Part shown: positions 10,004-20,675 of the stretch, piece after piece | Numbering within the stretch: position 1 is the stretch's first letter | How the letters are laid out: every line of letters starts with the position of its first letter | Assembly: GCA_023374045.1 (NCBI GenBank) | Contig: CM041783.1 | Span: forward strand, 98,987,298-99,051,297 | Direction: 5' to 3' | Origin: Limonium bicolor | Taxonomy: Eukaryota; Streptophyta; Magnoliopsida; Caryophyllales; Plumbaginaceae | Length of the DNA: 64,000 nucleotides | Made by a program: the position numbers and the translations under genes | Notes under the pieces: model-generated | Told to the model about the DNA's origin: nothing | Databases searched by the model: none | Seen by the model: the letters and a program-made list of their open reading frames with translations, nothing else

Positions 10004-13000
10004 TGTAACACCCCATCCAAAGCCAATCGTGGTTATCACAAACTGAACACTTAAACGAATATGTCACAGCGGAAATCACAAACACCTGGACCTTGCCACG
10101 GTCTGATCACAGAATATACCGGCCTTAATAATTACAACACTTTTCCAAAATAACTGTCCAACCCAAAGGCATCACCATCCAAAATACCACAACCAACCGA
10201 GTACAAGTAGCTAAATCATAATCACAACCTTACATCAGTTTAAATATAAACGGTCGGGTGCACAGGCGCAACCCGAACTCAAAATAAACATCCCACCCTA
10301 AGTCTAACCGCTCCTACTCTCGTAGTGCGTCCTCATGGGTCTCTTACCTGCAAGTGTAAAAATAGCCCCCGAGGGGGTCAGCACGAATGCTGGTACACCC
10401 TCTCATGGCCCCCAAGCTAACGGGGCTACGACGACTAATTGTCGATAGCATGGAAATTGATTACATACACAAGCATAATATGAAGTGCAATAACAATAAC
10501 CACAGATGAACACATATAGTTCACAAACAATGAACGACTCAAGCGTTCCCTTATCAAGTGGGTTAGTAACCCCCTCCTTAGTCCTCATTTCCTTAATCTC
10601 AGTTCCTTACCTTAATCTCAATCTTAACTCATTCTCAGTATACAAACCGTTCCTGGAAGGGAATGGTTGTAGCTTAATTCGAACCTGGGATTTAGGTGAT
10701 CCCACCGCACCATCTTAATGCCACCTACTCTGGAGGGAGTCCAGCGTAGCTGAGCCGGCAACCGGCCCTAGGCTACAAGTCCGAAGACAAGTCCTTAAGC
10801 GGAGGGCGGATCTGATTCAGATACCGTCCCCCTTTTTCCTTAGCATGCATGACCGGAGATCGGTCCCGGGTTTCCTCACTCAAGTTCCAGTTAGTAGACA
10901 TCTTAATCACCATGTGCTAGCTAAGCCTAACGGGCATTAACCAACAACCACCAAACTTAACTCTTATTCTTAACTCAGTATGTACTAAACTTGGTTAGTA
11001 ACAATCTCAAGTCTCGCGGGTTAGTGTAAATATAACACGTACACAACGAGAGCAAATATAACCGGTTGCATGCTTTATCTTGTTTTAGTCATAGCAATTA
11101 AATAGATAGCACACAAGCCGAGGGACACCTCGTTAGCAAGCAGGTCACAAGAAGGATTGTACCGTTCACCGTCGATCGTTGTTTGTTTAACCTTCTTCGG
11201 GGTCCCAATTCACAAACCTAAAACATTCATTCATTTTTAGGTCATTAGTTATTTGCACCTTACTTAACTCACTTAGTCCCTAAGGATTCCCATTCAATAA
11301 CCTCTCAAGTCTTTGCCACTTAGCTTACAAACTTAACTTTAAACATTAAAATTTATACTTAACTTAACTTAACTTAATCCCTTAAGTTCTTAGGGTCCCA
11401 ATCATTACCACCCTACCAAAGGTATACCTTATTACCTATTACCATTCTTAGAATTCAAAATTTCTTTTTTTTTTTTTTAGGCCCGACCGAACTTCCGACC
11501 GACCTTACCTAAGGTCGGTCCATTCCAGAACACTTTACCGTTTGAAAATTCTACCCCGACCGACCTTGCAAGTCCGGTCCCAAGGTCGGTCCATTCCGAG
11601 AGTTTCCCCCGAGGGAAATTTAAGCTCGACCGAACTTGCCAAGTCCGGTCCCATGTTCGGTCGATTCCAGAGACTTATTACCGTACAAAATTCTTGGCAT
11701 GACCGACCTTGCAAGTCCGGTCCCAAGGTCGGTCCATTCCAGAGACTTAATTCCTTCACAAAATACATGCCCGACCGAACTTGTAAGTCCGGTCCTATGT
11801 TCGGTCGATTCCAGAAACTTTCTCCGGTAGTGTAATTTGAGCTCGACCGACCTTGCAGGTCCGGTCCTAAGGTCGGTCGGCTCCAGAGCCTTGTTTCTAA
11901 ATTCTCTTTTAACTCCAAACTTCTCCTCATATATCCTAATATGTTATAACCTCATTTGGGCACCTCAAATACACCTTAAGCCCTCCTCTAAACACATTAA
12001 ATCATTCACCAAGATCCACCTTAGTCATTATGCATTTTCCTTGTAATAATGCTAACACTTGTAATGTTTTCCACTAGGTTTCTAGGTGGTGGTTCATACC
12101 TAATGTAACCACTATGCCAAATGTTTCCCCACCACTATAACATCATCTCCCAAGCATCTTTCACCATCTAAAACTCTTTTATGCATTTACTTAAAGTTCC
12201 TTCACAAACTTAAACTTCCATCCATAAACACATTATTTCCTTCCTAGTTGTTTACCAACATTTGCCTATGTCCTAAATACTCAAACACATTCTTGATTCC
12301 TAAATCCTTCATGGTGATACCTAAGTCATTATAAGTCATTAGAACACCTTAATCTCACCCTTTTTCATCAAGACAACCTCTAGAGCTTCTAGTACTTCCT
12401 TAGTCATTAAATCCCCTTAGAATATCTTAACACTTAAGTTCTCCTTTAAATTTTGCCATGGGTTCTCTAGTACATAGCACATCCTAACACATGGTTTTTC
12501 TCCATCAAACAACCAACATCACCCAAATTCTCATCACAACCCTTAACACACAATTTACACCAAAACTACACCACATCATCATATAGTGCTTAAACTTAAA
12601 ATGCTTGGCACTTAGGCCCTTAAATGACAATATTCTTAACCACTGAATTTCCACATATATTTGCCTTCAACCTGCGAATACACACAACAAGGCTCCCATT
12701 GAAATAAAATGCTTCTTGTAATTCACGTTGATGTTCTTAAACTATCTCTTTTTCTCATTTGCTCTTTAGTCACAAGTTCACAAGTATAGTCATTGTTTCT
12801 CCTAGGTTTTATATAACCCCTTTTCTAATGTAAACTCTACACTAAACTCATCACATATCTAAATCCCATTCCCTTAAATAATAAAAAACACCTTAAGGTA
12901 AGTAATTTACCTTGTTCTTTTACAAGCTTTAAAAGCTTTCCTCCTTAGGTTTTTCTTTGCTCAATCTCGGTCACCAATATATATATCCTTGCCAATGTTC

Positions 13001-14207
13001 TAACCAATATCCAATGACTCCAAAGTACTAGATAATACTTAACCCTAAGGAACAAAACCCTAGGTTAAAAAATGTGCTTTAAGGTATTAAGGTGATTGTT
13101 TTACCTTGGTTTCTCAAGACAAGCTTGGATATGAAGCAAGAAGGACCTCCTCAATCCTTTGAAGAGTAGAAAACAAGCTAGAACAAGGCATAAACATGGA
13201 GTCCCATGAGTGCAAATTTTCGGACAAGGAAAGAAATGGTGGAAACCTAGATTTTCTTACACTTTCTTTACCTTAAGAGAATGGAGAAGCCAATGGAGTC
13301 TCCAAACTTGAATTTCCTCCTCTAATGGTGGTTTGACTTGGCACCAAAATGAAGCTCTTGAAGTTTTGAAAAGATAGAAAGAGAGAGCTTGAGCTAACTA
13401 AGGAGAATATGTAATTTGTTTTGGTTTTGGAGCTAAAATGAGTGAGTTGTGTGCAAGGCTAGATGAAGCTAGCATGGAGGTATGCCTCACGTTAATGGAG
13501 AAGGGAGAGAGAGCAAGAAACCGTGGGAAACAAAGGAGAATGAAGAAGTGAGGAGAGAGAACCACTAAAGTGTGATATTTATGTTAAAAGGTGAATAGTA
13601 CTTTTGCTTTACAAATCTTTATTTGCTTAATGAGTCATGAAGGTGGTGACTCACCTTATAAGAAACCGGCCCCCATTAGTAACAAGGGGTACTTAAGTCT
13701 TTGTTGACCAAATATCTCACTTATATTGACTTATGTTATAAACTAGCTTAATTAATTTACTATTCACAAAACAAGGCACATTGTTGTGAAATTTTTGATT
13801 TCCCATTGATATAGACTTCCAAATGTGATACTATATAGTACACATGTTAATTAAAGAGTAATGATGGACATTTAGCCATTCAAAACTCATTTACAAGACA
13901 ATTTTTCAAAAATGTGCTTTAAGACTCCTTAAAGCACATTTTGTGTTTTAACTTGTTTTCAAGCTTGGTTTTCTTTGGTAATTGATTTAAAATGACCATT
14001 AGGATATTACTAAGGTCTTAGAACAATATTTGGGTACTCTCCCAAGTCTCTCCAAGCTTAGAGCACGTTTTTGCTTAAACTGCTCTTTTGGTGTTTCCTT
14101 ATATTTTCTTTGATTAGAAATGTTTCTTAATGTTTCTAAGGCATTATTTAGCCTCCTTATATCTTAGTTTATCATTTAAACACCATATCTAAGTTTGGGG
14201 TATTTCA
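10004..14207 (-). repeat. Element A LTR1 (3' LTR at the array edge)
   Basis: On the minus strand it starts TGAAATACCCCAAAC (14207) and ends GGGGTGTTACA (10004), 4,204 bases. A polypurine tract adjoins its 5' end. It contains a hairpin repeat cluster at 11483-11880 beside a poly-T run. It has no coding function: small open frames recur in LTR2 and LTR3 only because the LTRs are copies. It differs from LTR2 and LTR3 at several shared sites (e.g. ATCACAAAC versus ATCGCAAAC near 10036, TTCTTGGCAT versus TTCTAGGCAT near 11691). Confidence 0.85.
11483..11880. repeat. Six-unit hairpin repeat with covarying stems, LTR1
   Basis: There are six imperfect units of about 70 bases. Each has a stem built on GACCGACCTT...AAGGTCGGTC (e.g. 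11701-11710 with 11725-11734) or on GACCGAAC...GTTCGGTC (e.g. 11773-11780 with 11799-11806). The two types alternate and change on both sides of the stem together. Confidence 0.7.
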
Positions 14208-14220
14208 ATCTACCCCCCTT
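14208..14220 (-). other. Polypurine tract of element A, unit 1
   Basis: On the minus strand AAGGGGGGTAGAT directly precedes the LTR start TGAAATACCCC. The upstream context GTTCTTTT-AAGGGGGG is the same as in element B (20663-20675). Confidence 0.75.
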
Positions 14221-14518
14221 AAAAGAACTTTGTCCTCAAAGTTCACATGTGTGCTTAATCATTCACGGTACTCAATTCCCTTAATCTTAACACCACATCT
14301 TATATTCACATTCACACATCTCAAGACTCAAAGGTCAATCTCAAATACAATACATAAGTATTATACATAACTCAAACTTAACACCAAAGTGTAGCAACTT
14401 ACACAAATTCACATCTTAACCAACCAAACAAACGACAAACATGATCGTTTCTTAACTCAAAAGCGAGGAAGCTCTACCCCCTTAAAAAGGGGTACGCCCC
14501 GTACCCTATACAGACGAT
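14221..14518 (-). other. 3' untranslated leader to the polypurine tract, element A unit 1
   Basis: This is about 300 non-coding bases between the pol stop (14519-14521) and the polypurine tract. The last part contains ACTTTGAGGACAAAGTTC, a hairpin-like motif shared with element B in slightly changed form. Confidence 0.6.
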
Positions 14519-14647
14519 CTAGTCAGTAAACAAAGAAGGGTACTTTGCCCTCATCTTATCCTCTAATTCCCATGTGGCCTCTTCGACATCCTGGTTAGAC
14601 CAGAGAACCTTCACCAGTCGCACTGACTTGTGGCGAGTGTCCCTAGT
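14519..14647 (-). pseudogene. C-terminal chromo-like tail of element A pol, unit 1 (separated by B)
   Basis: On the minus strand this encodes the last 43 or so residues of pol, including VKVLWSNQDVEEATWELED and AKYPSLF, ending at TAG (14519-14521). It is the distal half of the chromodomain-like motif of Tekay/Del elements, whose role in the family is chromatin targeting of integration. Element B splits it from the rest of integrase at 23981, with CTAGT duplicated on both sides. The tail is therefore cut off from its gene in this and the other units. Confidence 0.8.
14643..14647. repeat. Target-site duplication of B, left copy, unit 1
   Basis: CTAGT precedes the TGAAATACC start of element B. 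The matching copy is 23976-23980. Confidence 0.9.
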
Positions 14648-17600
14648 TGAAATACCCCAAACCTTAATGTGTTAATTAATCATGTACTTATAATTTTCTA
14701 AGGCTAATTAAGTCCTTGAGATCATTGGTGAAGAAAAAAAGCCAAAAGAAAAAGAGAATGCGTAAAAGACACAAAGCGTGAAAACGCATATTTAATTATT
14801 TTAGGAGGCATATAACCTTCACTAGGGTTATAAATATATTTTTATACCCTAATTACATACTAAGAAAATGTGGGAAAAATTCCAGAAGAAAACGGATCCA
14901 AATAATGCGTTAAAACTCTAACGGAGTCTTAAAGCGCGTTTTTCGAGAAAACCCGAAAACGTGACTTTAAACAGTTAAATGACTTCGTAAAAAAAAATTT
15001 ATAGTTGATTATATAACTATAATTAAACATTAATGGGAGCCTAAGAACCATTAAAATTAAATAAACGAGAAAAATTTGGAAAACGGGCCCGGTTTGTGAA
15101 TAGTGTCAAACCGGGTAAATAAACGAGCGTTTCTGTAAAAAAATTAAAAACGCTCCAGCATGTGTTACTGTAAGGGGGCCGGTTTTAATATGTTAATTAG
15201 CTCTCTCACACTCTTGACTAGTTAGCTAGTTAAATAAGTCAAAAAGCAATAAAACAAAAGTAACTTATACCCACCCACACTCTCTCTCCTCCTTTATTTT
15301 CTTTTTCCCCTCTCTTTCCTCTTCCTTCTTCCTCAAGAGATTTTCTTCTCTATCTCTCTGTTGCTGAACGACATTGCAGCCCCCATGGCATCCTCCACTT
15401 CTTCTCCTTGTCCAAGCTAGCTCCAAGCTTAAATCACAAAAATAATTACATATTTGTGATCCTCTCACCAAGCTCTACACTTCCCTCTTTTCAAAATCCG
15501 AAAATAATGAAGTTCATCTCCATGGGTTTTTCCCATTTGAAGAGAAAATGGCACCAATGGGAAGCTTGGAGTCTCCTCTTTCAAACAAGGTAAAAATCTC
15601 CATGAAAAACCTCATTTTTCTCCATCTTGTAGAGCTGGCCGATTTTGCCCTCTCTCACACCTTGTTTTCTTCTTGATTTTGAGCTTCAATCCAACTCTCC
15701 AATGGTGGAATAATCTCCTTCTTGATTCAAGGGTGAGAACCTCTCTTGAAAGGCCCAAAAAGGTAAACCCTAACTTGTGTTCTAAGCCCTTTGATTGGAT
15801 TGAGATTTCCTAAGGGTTTAGCTAATTAATTGAGTATGTTTTGTGTTTATTGAATGTTGGGATGGAGTTTGGCAACTCCATTCCCACTTGACCGAAATTG
15901 AGAAGTGGAGGGGCAAGAGGAGAACTAAAAGAGAACTTGTGAAATTAAGGTAAGAAATCCACCTTAAACCTTGTTTGTAATTGTTTAGGTGTTTGGGATG
16001 GGTAAACAAAGTAATGAACCCAAATTATGGATTGCAATCCATGTTGGAAATTGTGTTTAGTTGATTTTGGAGAGAGATTGTGAAATTGATGTTGAATTAA
16101 GGGCCTTGGAGCCAAGTTTTTGAGTTTGTGTTTATATTGTGGTTTATTGAGATTTTAGAGATTATGTTATTGTTGATGGACTTTGAGAATTTATTATGTG
16201 CTGGTAGACCCTTGAAAGGGTGTGGCTAGATTAGGAATGAAAAGGATGAGAATTGTTGAAAAGGGATGTGTAAGGTTTATGGGGAGGTTATGGCGAAATT
16301 TTGGTAGAAAATGAGTGTTTTGATGATGGCTTGGTGAATGGGAGAACCTTGATGTTTGTAGTGTTGAGTAGAGTGGTTTAATAGCCTTGAAATGGTAGTT
16401 GGAGAATGGTGTGAAGTGATGCAAAATCTGTAGCAAAAATGTGTATAAGTGTCTTGGACTTGTTTGAGAAGAATTAGAGTGGTAAGATCATGTACTTAGA
16501 ATGCTAGAAGTGGCATTGGTAGAGGGAGTATTAAATGGTAAAGATTAGAACAAAAATCTGTAGCATTGAAGAATGAAAATTGGCATGAGTGCTGGAATGG
16601 AATGAGGAAAAATTGTGTAAGTTGATTTAGAATTGAGTAATGAATTTGGTGGATGAACTAAGGTGATTTAGGGGACCTAATGGGTGTTTAAACATGTAGG
16701 AAACATGTGGAAATGATTGGGGAAAGATTGGGTGAGAATTGAGGTGAGTTTGGAGTTCAAAGTAGAGAATTAAAAGGGGTTCTGCAGCCGACCTACCCAG
16801 GCGACCTACCCCAGGCTGGGTCGGTCGGGTTGAATTCTGTAACTCGGATGCTCTCTGCACCCGACCCACCCAGGCGACCTACCCAGGGTGGGTCGGTCGG
16901 CCACTTATAAATTTTTTTTTTTTTTTTAGGCTCCTAATGATGAGGATTGGTATGTAATGACGTTATAAGGTTGTTTAAGACATGTTAGGTGTGTTATAAT
17001 GACAATTAAGTGAGTGAAAAGTTGTTGTAAAATGTGAAAGTAAAACAAGTTAAAAATGTGAAGTTATTTAACTAGTTAACGGGGTTAACTATGGGCATTA
17101 GATGTTAAACAATCATATTACCCCGATGTTAATGAAAGCAATTACAATGTTACCAGTTGTTCGAGAGTTATTCGAGGGACATAAGAGGACACATTAGAGT
17201 GGACCATGGTGACAGGTATGGTTTTCTTGCAACCTGTGTCCTACCGGATTACACCGGCTTGTATGCCAATGTGTTTTATGTGTGTTTGCCACCTTGCAAG
17301 ATAAAGCATGAAATGAGTTTATACTAATTCATTATTGTGGCGTAATTAATTCCGATACCGCTTAACCCTAATTATGTGTTAAATAATAGTTAACCGACCT
17401 TAGGTTCACATAAGAGATCGGTATTCGGAATAAACGTCCCAACCCACGGGAACGTTCTAACTACGGCTATCCGTGTGTTTATGTATGTTGTGACTGTGTG
17501 ATGTATGTGACTTTGCTTTGTGTGTTGTTGCTATCGGATACAGTTATCCATGTTTGTTAAAAAGGGATGTTATTCCCGTTCTGGTCTAACAGAGTTAGTA

Positions 17601-18728
17601 ACACTATGTGATGTATGTATGTGATGAGTTCCATAAAGGAACCTTTAACTAATATGTATATGTTATGTATGGTGAGGAATCCGGTCGTTCCGGTCGCGCG
17701 TGTTGTTTGGGAGTTGATGTATATATGTGAATTAACTCCCATCCTGTTATGTTAGGGTTGTTTTCCTTCATTGGATTTTGACCTCCCACTAGCTTAGCCA
17801 AAGCTTACCTACCTAACTTCCAATCGGGTTAGGGGGAAATCATGTGTAATGTTGGTAGGGTGTTGATGCCTATGTTCGCTTCGACTCCCTCTCTATTATG
17901 TTGCGGTTGTTTTTCCTCCTTGAATTACAACCACCCACAAGCTTAACCAAGGCTTACCTACCTCATCATTATTGGAGCTAGGGGGAAATTGTGCAAGGTG
18001 TGATCGGTCCTATATGAGGCCGCCACACCTAAGTAAAGAAAATGTATGTATGTTGTGCTCGGGCTTCTATCACCCCGGCACTCCCTAAGTAAAGTTTATG
18101 TTCCCTAAGAAGAGTGGAACTAAGTTGTGTGTATGTTATCAAGTGAAGTGTATGGTTATGTTGTGTGTGCTAATCTTGTGTTTGTGTCCTACTAATGGAT
18201 GTTTGCTTTTAAGCATGAAGTATGTGTGTAGTTGTGTATGTTTAAATAAAATCAATCGCATGCTAAGACGACAATTAGTTGTGTGGCCCGGTAGCATGCG
18301 GGCTGCGGGATTACCATACCAGCAAAGGTGCTGAGCCCCTTGGGGGCCACCCTTTTCTTCCTTTTCTATTTCAGGTACAAGGAGCTGGAAGCCGTTCGAG
18401 AGTAGGACGGGGTAGTTATTTGTACGTGGTAGTCATGAGAATTGTGGATGTATCGTAGGTGTAGTAAGACCGAATTTGTATCGGCGTAGTTGGAAGATAC
18501 TCGGTACATTGTAATGTAAGTGTATAATGATCGTTGGACATGGAAAGGGATTTATGTGTAGTTGCTCGGGAGTTTAGTCCATCAGACCGGTACAATGTAT
18601 GTATGTTAGCCTTGTTAGCCACGTGGGTGGCTAACGGCGTGTAACACCAAGGAGTTAAGTTATGTTGTGAGTTGTGATTTCCGCTGCAAGCTGTTGTTAA
18701 GTGTGTTGTTAGTAGTTGGGGTGTTACA
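14648..18728 (+). repeat. Element B copy 1, 5' LTR (full-length type)
   Basis: This LTR is 4,081 bases. A long pyrimidine-rich tract at about 15284-15360 resembles a plant transcription-start/leader region. The open frame beginning near 15408 has no domain and is conserved only because copies are duplicated. Two GC-rich hairpins lie at 16788-16828 and 16861-16900, followed by a poly-T run. Diagnostic bases versus the 3' LTR: GTAAACCCTAAC near 15762, GTTGGGATGG near 15857, CTGCAGCCGACC near 16782. Confidence 0.85.
16788..16900. repeat. Two GC-rich hairpins in the B LTR
   Basis: CCGACCTACCCAG (16788) can pair with CTGGGTCGGTCGG (ends 16828) with one mismatch. The second unit, 16861-16900, starts CCGACCCACCC and ends GGTGGGTCGGTCGG. 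Both share the GGTCGG core with the hairpin repeats in the A LTR and, as there, lie beside a poly-T tract. Confidence 0.6.
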
Positions 18729-18733
18729 AAAAG

Positions 18734-18744
18734 TGGTATCAGAG
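18734..18744 (+). other. Primer-binding site of B copy 1
   Basis: TGGTATCAGAG lies five bases after the LTR end. It is complementary to the 3' end of plant initiator-Met tRNA and is the same site as in element A. Confidence 0.85.
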
Positions 18745-20341
18745 TGAAGTATCGCTCTGGGTCGGTCAAGATGAAGGTGATAATTGAAGATATACAATAC
18801 AGTAAGAATAATGAAGGGGGCAAACGAAGCTCGAAGTTATCAAGAGTCGCGCAGCAGAAACTAGTGAGCCAGCGATTCAAGAGTTGGATGTACGTTGTGA
18901 ACATGAGTGAATGGCAATTATTAATGCCTAGAAGTTTCACAGGCCAGAATCGAAACTGGTTATGAATTAAATAAACTCTAAGAAGAATTCTTGGTTAGGG
19001 ACTAAACCGCCAATATGGCTAAGATCCTCAAACCAGAACATATTGTATAATAAACCGCGTGGAGATACAACACTTCACGACGGTAGGACGTTATAAACCA
19101 GTGGTTAAGTGATTGATTACGTGGGCGTAATCCCTTTTAAGGGGGGTAGAGCGCAAAACCGTTTAGTGTGTTTTACCGTACAAGTGTACGTGAACTATGG
19201 TGTGCATAGCACAAAATGATTTGTTTAGATGATTGGTGCGTGCCTTACATAAACATACGCATTCATTCATGGTTTAATTGTGGTAATTGCGCACAGAAGA
19301 TGCGAATACCATGGTAACAAGTGTGTTATTTGTTAATAGATGTGTGTGAAAGTACAGATATAAGGGAGTAAAGAGACTCCCGGGGAAATAAAAACCCCGA
19401 TATGTATGTTCATAATACTAAATGTAAAACGTGTATTGTATTTTGATAAAGTATATATATACAAGTATTGTGATTTATGAAGAGGTATGACACCGATATA
19501 GAACCTAGTAAGAATTAAAATTCCCTAGGTAACTCGGATTAAGTTGAATTTGGGTGATGATTGATAGACGGAGTATCCCTTGGAGATGTAATGATTATGA
19601 CTAGATGGATTAAAAGATAGAAAATGGTACATGCTTGAATTAGCTGTTGTTTGAAAATGAAGTGGGAGGTGAAACTTGATTATCATAAGATCAAGGGAAG
19701 CCGAACACAAATTGGGGTGGAAAGATAATTCAACACTGATGCTGATCACATCAGGGTTGGATGAATCTTGAAACTCCCTATAAGTGGTCACAAATAATCA
19801 CATCAAGAATAAGATGAAGTTAACAATAATTGGACTTGGAGTTGTATTGAGTTTTCAAAAGAGTTTTAAATTGGGTTTCAAATTTTCAATTGGTACTTTC
19901 AAGACTTCAATTAATATCTCTAAGATTCTTAAGTGGTATTTTCAAAGGAAGGACTACTTTACTTGACCTTGTAAAAAGGATCTTCAATTGGTATTTTCCA
20001 ATAAAGGATTTCATTCTACTTAACCTCATATAGAGTATTTTCGTATTACTTGCTCACGAGCTGAGGATGTATGAGCCTTTGTCTTCGGACCGGTGACATG
20101 AGAAGTATATTTTAAAGATGTATGCAATTGTTTTGATCTCCCAAAGGAACGGGGACCAGAAAATGTCCACCGCGACCGGGTTCTGCGGGGTCACAGTGTA
20201 TATGTACTCAACATGGGTCTCGAACCCATGAAGAGATGGAAAAGGAATTTCTGGTTGTTATACATGCTAAGACATGTTGTGTGGTATATGTAATAAATAT
20301 TGTTTTGACCTCGAGTCCTAATGTGGTTGAGTTCCGGAAGT

Positions 20342-20565
20342 GTTATGTTACCTAGACCATGTGTCTAAAGGTCGTTATGTTATCAAGACCTAAGTGTCTA
20401 AATGTTGTTATGCTACCCAGACCTAAGAGTCTAAGGGTTGTCATGTAGGTACAATGTTGTTAAGGTACCGGACCACTAAGTCCGAGGTTACTATGTAAGT
20501 ATGTTATGTATGTATGGATGTGAACGTGTATATGTACCCGGACCGTTAAGTTCGAGGTTGTGACG
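20342..20565 (+). repeat. Short tandem units with stem-loops before the B polypurine tract
   Basis: Three units of about 32 bases start GTTATGTTA/GTTATGCTA at 20342, 20374 and 20406, each with an AGAC...GTCT stem. Two looser units follow, with GGACCACTAAGTCC (about 20468) and GGACCGTTAAGTTC (about 20540). Confidence 0.55.
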
Positions 20566-20662
20566 TAAAGTATGTTGTTATGGAAGTTTTATGTTGCAAG
20601 TAATCCCCGTATTCTAACCAATGATGTGTGGGAAGTGTGAACTTCGAGGACGAAGTTCTTTT

Positions 20663-20675
20663 AAGGGGGGTAGAT
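20663..20675 (+). other. Polypurine tract of B copy 1
   Basis: AAGGGGGGTAGAT directly precedes the 3' LTR start. It is preceded by an ACTTCGAGGACGAAGT stem motif matching the A context with compensating changes (ACTTTGAGGACAAAGT in A). Confidence 0.75.

Larger units (their letters stand above)
18729..20675 (+). other. Internal region of B copy 1, non-coding
   Basis: These 1,947 bases hold no open frame with a recognisable domain. They include a primer site at the left end, AT-rich sequence, direct repeats with small stems at 20342-20565 and a polypurine tract at the right end. The length and lack of genes fit a large retrotransposon derivative. Confidence 0.75.

Noticed and set aside
11483..11880. 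CRISPR-like array
   Set aside because: Units are imperfect, alternate in type, and lie in a plant LTR without spacers.
11535..11930. Proline/arginine-rich repeat protein across the A LTR hairpin cluster
   Set aside because: The frame follows from the 70-base repeats and is broken in LTR2. It is a shadow of DNA hairpins.
15408..15593. 61-codon open frame in each B LTR
   Set aside because: Non-coding LTR leader, no recognisable protein. Conservation reflects recent copying; the end at GTAAAA might be a splice donor but nothing supports a product.
18098..18334. Small open frame conserved in six places (18098, 23346, 37834, 43088, 57602, 62849)
   Set aside because: It lies in the B LTR and recurs only because LTRs and units are duplicated. 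It has no domain, and its end varies with small indels.
18734..18744. tRNA gene remnants at the TGGTATCAGAG sites
   Set aside because: Only the primer complement is present, next to LTR ends. No cloverleaf or internal promoter boxes were seen.
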